Below, one piece after another: positions 59,199 through 64,000 of a stretch of 64,000 nt of DNA. The stretch spans positions 375,674,803-375,738,802 of the forward strand of contig NC_073303.1 of assembly GCF_027595985.1 (NCBI RefSeq), in the 5' to 3' direction. Origin of the DNA: Sorex araneus (taxonomy: Eukaryota; Chordata; Mammalia; Eulipotyphla; Soricidae). The notes below the pieces were generated by a model. It ran no database searches. It had not been told where the DNA came from and worked only from the letters and a program-made list of their open reading frames with translations. The number at the start of each line of letters is the position of its first letter. Position 1 is the first letter of the stretch. The position numbers and the translations under genes are program-made.

Positions 59199-59383
59199 GG
59201 GGCTGGAGCGATAGCACAGCGGGTAGGGCGTTTGCCTTGCACGCGGCCGACCCAGGTTCGATCCCCAGCATCCCATATGGTCTCCTGAGCACCGCCAGGA
59301 GTAACTCCTGAGTGCAAAGCCAGGAGTAACCCCTGTGCATTGCCGGGTGAGACCCAAAAAGCAAAAAAAAATAATAATAATAT
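59199..59383 (+). mobile_element. SOR-type SINE, close to consensus
   Basis: Among the least mutated copies here. Tail AAAAAAAATAATAATAAT; flanking 6-bp repeat GAAGTC at 59191-59196 and 59384-59389. Confidence 0.95.
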
Positions 59384-59389
59384 GAAGTC

Positions 59390-59550
59390 CTAGTACAATG
59401 GGTAGGGGGTCCCATGCATATAACTGACCTGGATTTAGTTCCTTGCACCACACATGATACCCTGAACACCACCAGGAGTGATCTTTGAGCACAGAGCCAG
59501 GTGTGAGCCCTGATCACTACTGGGTATGACACCACTCCCTGAAAAAAAAA
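59390..59550 (+). mobile_element. Diverged SINE directly after a young one
   Basis: TAGTACAATGGGTAGGGGGT head, body CACCACCAGGAGTGATCTTT, A-rich tail. The young copy at 59199 appears to have inserted into its 5' end. Confidence 0.8.
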
Positions 59551-59619
59551 ATAAAACACCTAAGACAAACAAAAATTCCAACCCCACAACTCTAAGAATG
59601 ATTGGTAAGTTTATTCACA

Positions 59620-59940
59620 AGCTTTTTTCATAAGTCCTCACAAAAGTAAAAATCTTTAGTAAAGAAGATTTTAAAAAATATCCAGAGGCACCTTTCTGTA
59701 GAATAAGTAGTTTCTGTCTCAGTGGTCTCGGGAACTTCCGGGTTTTCTGCTATGTTTAGGCTGTATCGTGAGTGCTGATGAGAAAACCACAAACATGTCC
59801 TCTTTACTGAAGTGACAGATTGACAAAGACCACTTAGATACAAATTTCATGACTTCATCTTTTCTAACAGCTGCATGGTATCCTATTGTGTAGATGTACC
59901 AAGCTTTCTTTAACCAGTCGTCTGTTCTCAAGGCACCCAG
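59620..59940 (-). mobile_element. L1 ORF2 C-terminal fragment
   Basis: On the minus strand the frame includes AWYIYTIGYHAAVRKDEVMKF, split here as WYIYTIGYHAA and VRKDEVMKF. It matches the conserved L1 ORF2 end (WYIYT.EY.A..KDE). The frame then decays. Confidence 0.75.
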
Positions 59941-59943
59941 AAG

Positions 59944-60015
59944 TTTGTAAATCTGTAACTGTACCTCACAGTGACTCACTAATAAAAAAAAAAAATTTAA
60001 AGAAAAAAAAAAAGA
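59944..60015 (+). mobile_element. L1 3' tail fragment
   Basis: Only the last block, GTAACTGTACCTCACAGTGA to CTCACTAATAAAA, plus A-rich tail. It lies head-on to the minus-strand ORF2 piece, as in a 5'-inverted (twin-primed) L1 insertion. Confidence 0.7.
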
Positions 60016-60571
60016 GGCCCGGAAGCCGGATGCCCTTGGCGGGGCTCGGACGCCGCTGCCCTGCCTGACCTTTCCAAGGCCGGCCCTCGGGCTCCACGCT
60101 GCCGTGTTGGCATCCTGTCCAGGGATAGGACGGTCCCCGCCCGACCCTCTCCACACTCCTGTCCCAGGCCCTGCCGTGAGGCTCCCCATGGTCCTACCCA
60201 GACCCCACCACAGGCCTAAACCAGCCTCCTCCGCCCCGTGCCAAGGGCTGCTGCGACCAAGACTCGCCAATGCGTGTTTCTGGTGCCCGCGTGCATACCC
60301 CGCTTCTTCACAGCGTAATGCAGGCGGTCCGCGCCTGCAACCTGGAGCAGGTGTGGGATGCGTAAGGCCCGCACCAATGCATCGGCTTCAGCTGAGGCCT
60401 CGGGGGCACGGCTCAGGACAGATCCTTGGGTCCGGATGCACTGCCATCGACGCCGTTTAACTCAGGGCTTGAAATTAGTGACATGCACCGGGAATACACC
60501 CCCCTAAAGGAACTGGACCCCCCACCTCCCCGCTGGCCCCTCCCAAGGTTCTCAGCACCTCTCTGGGAGGC

Positions 60572-60752
60572 TTTTTTTTTTTTTTTTTGGTTTTTGGGTC
60601 GCACCCGGCAATGCACAGGGGTTACTCCTGGCTCTGCACTCAGGAATTACCCCTGGCGGTGCTCAGGGGACCATATGGGATGCTGGGAATCAATCTTGGG
60701 TCGGCCGAGTGCAAGGCAAACGCCCTCCCCGCTGTGCTATCGCTCCAGCCCC
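60572..60752 (-). mobile_element. SOR-type SINE
   Basis: Imperfect 10-bp TSD (TCTGGGAGGC at 60562 and TCCGGGAGGC at 60753); poly-T tail of about 18. Confidence 0.93.
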
Positions 60753-61071
60753 TCCGGGAGGCATTTTTATAGCTTCGCTGTAACCCAACATCGACCTGCA
60801 CTGCGGTGGCCATTTTAGCTTTCTAGTTAGAAAAAGAGCTTAAGGGTCTCATTTTCTTAATCTAATACCCCACAGCTCTCAGCAGCAAGATGACAAAATA
60901 GGAATCCAGGGCTCCTACTTGCCCATTAGATGCGGAGTTCATGGGAAAATAGATGGAAGCCTGAGTGACCACAGACATGACTCACACAGCTGGGCACACG
61001 TCAGCCCGTGTGAGACAGTAAGTCTGGGAACCTAGTCCCCAGGGCCCGCTGGGACATAGCATGTATATTTT

Positions 61072-61249
61072 ATTTATTTATTTTGCTTTTTGGGTCACAC
61101 CCGGCGATGCACAGGGGTCACTCCTGGCTCAGGCACTCAGGAATGACCTCTGGTGGTGCTCAGGGGACCATATGGGATGCTGGGAACCAAACCTGGGTCG
61201 GCCGCGTGCAAGGCAAGCGCCCTCCCCGCTGTGCTATCGCTCCAGCCCC
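61072..61249 (-). mobile_element. SOR-type SINE
   Basis: 15-bp perfect TSD TAGCATGTATATTTT at 61057-61071 and 61250-61264. Confidence 0.96.
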
Positions 61250-61289
61250 TAGCATGTATATTTTCAATGCAAGATTCTGGGAGAGAGAA

Positions 61290-61700
61290 GAAACCACCAC
61301 GAGAAAGATGGTTGGAAATGGATAAGAACTGCAGGCTGAAAACGGGTAAAGGAACAAACCTGATTATCTCTCAGTATTTGTATCGCAAACCACAATGCCC
61401 CAAGGCCGGGGGGTGGGGGTGGAGAGAGAGAGAGACAAAGAGACAGAGAGAGAAGAGAGAGATAGAGACAGAGACAGACACAGAGAGAAAGAAGGAAAAT
61501 GCCTGCCGTAGAGGCAGACGGGGGTAGGGGTGGGGGGAGGGTTGCAGGAGGAAAACTAGGGACGTGGTGGGGGGAAATGTGCACGGGTGGAGGGGCAGGT
61601 GCTGAGACTCTGTGTGACTGAACTTGACCTTGATGAGCATTTTAGCTCTATTTCATGGTGACTCAAAAAATATATAAAAAATAAAGAAAAAATAAACACA
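61290..61700 (+). mobile_element. L1 3' end
   Basis: TCTCAGTATTTGTATCGCAA, ACCACAATGCCCCAAGG, GA tract at 61420-61490, CCTGCCGTAGAGGCAGAC, G-rich tract, ATTTCATGGTGACTCAAAAA and A-rich tail. Confidence 0.82.
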
Positions 61701-61929
61701 GATTCTGTGAGAAAGCTGGGGATCACAGAGTGCTCCCACCCCCACCCCCCACAAAGCCACCACATTGAGCAGGTGGGGAGACTCGCAGCCTTCTTGCTAC
61801 CCTCCCTCCTCCCTCCCTGGGGCCGAGCCCCAAGGTCAAGAGCAGCCCTGGCAGGTGATTTTCTGATTTCCGAGCCCTCGACCCTGCGGACCTGCACTTT
61901 CCACGGTGGTGGGGAGAAAGCCGGCCTCA

Positions 61930-62360
61930 TCCTCTCCCCTGCTGAGACCCCCCCCTGGCGCTGCTGCTGCTGCAGGCCAGACCGCGCCCCTCCCCCAGAG
62001 CTGTGCTGCCAGCTGTGCCTCCGCCCCCTTTCCAGAAACCTGCTCTGCTCAGCCCTGCCCGGACATCGGGCGATCTCAACCCCCGGCAATGTCCGCGGGT
62101 CTCCTGCCTCGTGACTCCAAACCCGCCCTCGGGGCCTCAGCTCTCTCCCGTTTCCCCGGAAGCTCCAGCCAACCCTGCTGGACCGCGGCGGGGGGCGCAG
62201 GGACTCGCCCGCAGGTTGGGAAGTGCTCAGCTGGAACACACGCAGACTCAGGGAGCACGAGGCCGCAGAGGGGGCTTCTCCTGGCCTGGCCTCGGGCTCC
62301 AGCGGGGAGGGCGCACCGCGGGGGTCTCCTCTGGGTGCCGACTGTCTCAGCCGGCCCTCC
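61930..62360. other. GC-rich, CpG-containing stretch
   Basis: Locally high GC with retained CpGs (for example GGACCGCGGCGGGGGGCGCA). It could be a small CpG island, but no first exon or TATA element was recognised next to it. Confidence 0.35.
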
Positions 62361-62484
62361 GGCCTGTGCCCCTTCTCACTCAGGGCAGCTGGCGGCCAGG
62401 TGTGCCGCTCCCAAGAGCCAGATGTTCTTTCACCTTTCTGCGGCTCAGGCCCAAGTCCACCTGCGTTCTCTCCCCGCTGAAGAC

Positions 62485-62600
62485 GGCGCAGCGGGCAGGG
62501 CGCCTGGCTGGCCAGCCGTCCACCCCAGTTCCTGGGCCCCGCCAGGAATGATCCCTGAGCCTAGAGACAGAAGTAAGCTGTGTGTGACCCCCAAAACCAG
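62485..62600 (+). mobile_element. SINE fragment with internal deletion
   Basis: CAGCGGGCAGGGCGCCTGGC head relic joined to CGCCAGGAATGATCCCTGAG and GTGTGTGACCCCCAAAACC. Confidence 0.75.
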
Positions 62601-62629
62601 ATAAATGATGGTTTCACAGTGCTTGTGAG

Positions 62630-62630
<1 letters not shown>

Positions 62631-62670
<40 letters not shown>
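62631..62670 (+). repeat. (CA)n microsatellite
   Basis: About 20 units. Confidence 0.93.
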
Positions 62671-62673
<3 letters not shown>

Positions 62674-62929
62674 GCAGTTACATATTTCTATATATGCAGC
62701 TCGTTTGTTCTTTGGGTTTGTTTTGTGTTGGGGACCACACTGGCTGTTCCTGTCACTTCGGGAACATCCTGTCATCCCTTTCTCCTGGGGCTCCGGTATG
62801 GAACCCGCCTCGCCGGCTGAGAATTGCCGGGAGGGTCCCCCGGAACTCCTGAGCACTGGAGCACTGGTTGAGAGCTTCCCCCTCTCCCCCCAAATAAAAC
62901 CCTTGTGTTTGCTCTGTGGGAAGATTGGA

Positions 62930-64000
62930 TTGGAACCATTGCTCCCATTTCTTTAATAGCTTCAGGACCGTCGAGGGCTATTACTTTTGAGGTCATTTCT
63001 AGCCAATGACATTTTTCTAAGAATTTCTCCGTTTCATTGACGTGCTCACATTTGCTAACACCGATTGTTGACGCTATTCTAGCGTCTCTGAAATTCCCGT
63101 CCCATCCGGATTTATATCTCCGTTCACAAGCATTAGAGGCCGGTGCCTTTGCTTTTCCAGTCGATCATTTGGGCAGAAATTTGTCTAGTTTTTCAATAAG
63201 CCACTTTGGGTTCCACTTATTTTCCGTATTATGATACCTTTGAATTACTCTATTAACTTACAATTTTTTAAAATTATCCCTCCAGCTTGATGTAGGTGAA
63301 TTCTGTCACTATTTTTCTAACTTCTGAAGGTAGACCTTTGGCTCATTCATTTGGAGACTTTCTTATTTAGACATATGTTAAATAAATTTTTTCTTCCGAG
63401 GATATAAAGGTGAGGAAACTTTCACTTTTGCTGTCTCCGCAGGACTCTGGGTTGAGTTTTCATTATCATTCAGTAAATTTCCACTGAGGTTTTTGCTTGA
63501 ACTTGTGGTTTATTTAGAAGTGTGTCTTTTCAGTTCCAATATACGAAGATACTTATCTTTTTGTTTTTAAGTTTTAACTTAATTAGAAAGAGGTAGGAGT
63601 CCAGGGTTTAAGGAGACCTAATTCTTCTTTAATCCAGTGAGATTTTGATTGTTGGTTGACTGTAAGGGGGAAATGTGTTTTCTCCAATTCTTGGTTGCAG
63701 AATTCTGTCCATCTGGTAGATCAAGGTCATCGGTTGTGCTACTCAGATTTTATCTTGTCCGAGTTCATTCTGCTGGACCCATAACCAGCATGGGTCAGGA
63801 TTGTGGATGCTGCTCCCATGGCATCGACCTATCAATTTACCCCCATAGATTAGACAATTTTGGCTTCATATATTTTAACGCGAACTTTTTCATCTCTACA
63901 TGATTTTCACCTTTTTAAAAATCATAGTTAATTGTGTTCTGCATTAATACTAAGTTTATTTTTGTTACATTTGCTTTTTCCTTCTTGACATCCTTCCCTG
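62930..64000 (-). mobile_element. Ancient L1, ORF2 region, antisense
   Basis: The plus strand reads like the antisense of old mammalian L1 ORF2. Landmarks: TAAGAATTTCTCCGTTTCAT near 63017, TTTTCATTATCATTCAG near 63455, TTATTTAGAAGTGTGTCTTT near 63510, and TTTGGCTTCATATATTTTAA near 63860. The element is coding-sense on the minus strand, heavily mutated, and runs off the right edge. Confidence 0.78.

Larger units (their letters stand above)
37809..64000. other. Region upstream of the first CD226 coding exon
   Basis: This holds the CD226 promoter side and, by synteny with human 18q22 (RTTN upstream of CD226), intergenic DNA; part may be an intron after a noncoding first exon. I found no RTTN exon. 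Stretches over 300 bases without a gene or clear repeat are: 37811-38378, 39416-40003, 40255-40814, 41281-42339, 42641-43500, 43747-44771, 45301-45929, 46071-46993, 47151-49229, 49909-50689, 50966-52387, 52776-53218, 53550-54738, 55111-55811, 55961-56309, 56651-57684, 58705-59190, 60016-60561, 60763-61056 and 61701-62484. Confidence 0.5.

Noticed and set aside
59719-60270. 183-codon minus-strand gene
   Set aside because: It fuses an L1 ORF2 C-terminal relic with antisense L1 tail and GC-rich flank.
38000-64000. 3' exons of RTTN, expected upstream of CD226 by human synteny
   Set aside because: No recognisable RTTN coding sequence was seen; the neighbour is probably beyond the right edge.

Overview
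This is mammalian nuclear DNA, almost certainly from a shrew (Eulipotyphla, Soricidae). The main evidence is dozens of copies of one tRNA-headed SINE with an internal pol III B box and an A-rich tail; the head and body match the SOR SINE family known from shrews. Long CA, TG, GA and TC microsatellites, L1 fragments, endogenous-retrovirus LTRs and a Tigger DNA transposon fit the same picture. Nothing bacterial, plasmid-borne or phage-like is present. I could not run database searches, so family names rest on recognition of the sequence.

One protein-coding gene is supported. It is the 5' part of CD226 (DNAM-1), an activating receptor of NK and T cells, on the minus strand. A short exon (37658-37703) encodes the start of the signal peptide. 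After a 283-nt intron, a second exon (37036-37374) encodes the whole first Ig V-type domain. Splice phases agree (1-1), the disulfide cysteines are present, and the three short motifs used by the PVR/nectin receptor family for trans binding are intact. The second Ig domain, transmembrane and cytoplasmic exons were not found, so positions 1-37035 are best read as the large intron after the V-domain exon. Positions above 37809 are the promoter side and the intergenic region, or an intron after a noncoding first exon.

The rest is repeat-rich. Left part (1-31 kb): SINEs, two members of an LTR family, long microsatellites, a 36-bp GC-rich minisatellite and a 1.2-kb TG array with 126-bp higher-order repeats. 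An unusual AT-rich block without recognisable repeats lies at about 10.04-11.89 kb. Middle (31-37 kb): a decayed, internally deleted L1 that still has the start of ORF1, and a nearly full-length dead Tigger1-like transposon immediately downstream of the CD226 V exon. Right part (37.8-64 kb): a third copy of the LTR family, a separate solo LTR at 49.5 kb, many SINEs including a second modular SINE type, about eight L1 3' ends, a 162-bp inverted repeat around a CA microsatellite at 57.7-58.4 kb, and an old antisense L1 running off the right edge.

I found no new multi-gene system. The items most worth following up are the LTR family with conserved TATA-to-polyA spacing, the modular SINE families, the inverted repeat, the tandem splice acceptor at the CD226 V exon, and the repeat-free AT-rich intronic block.
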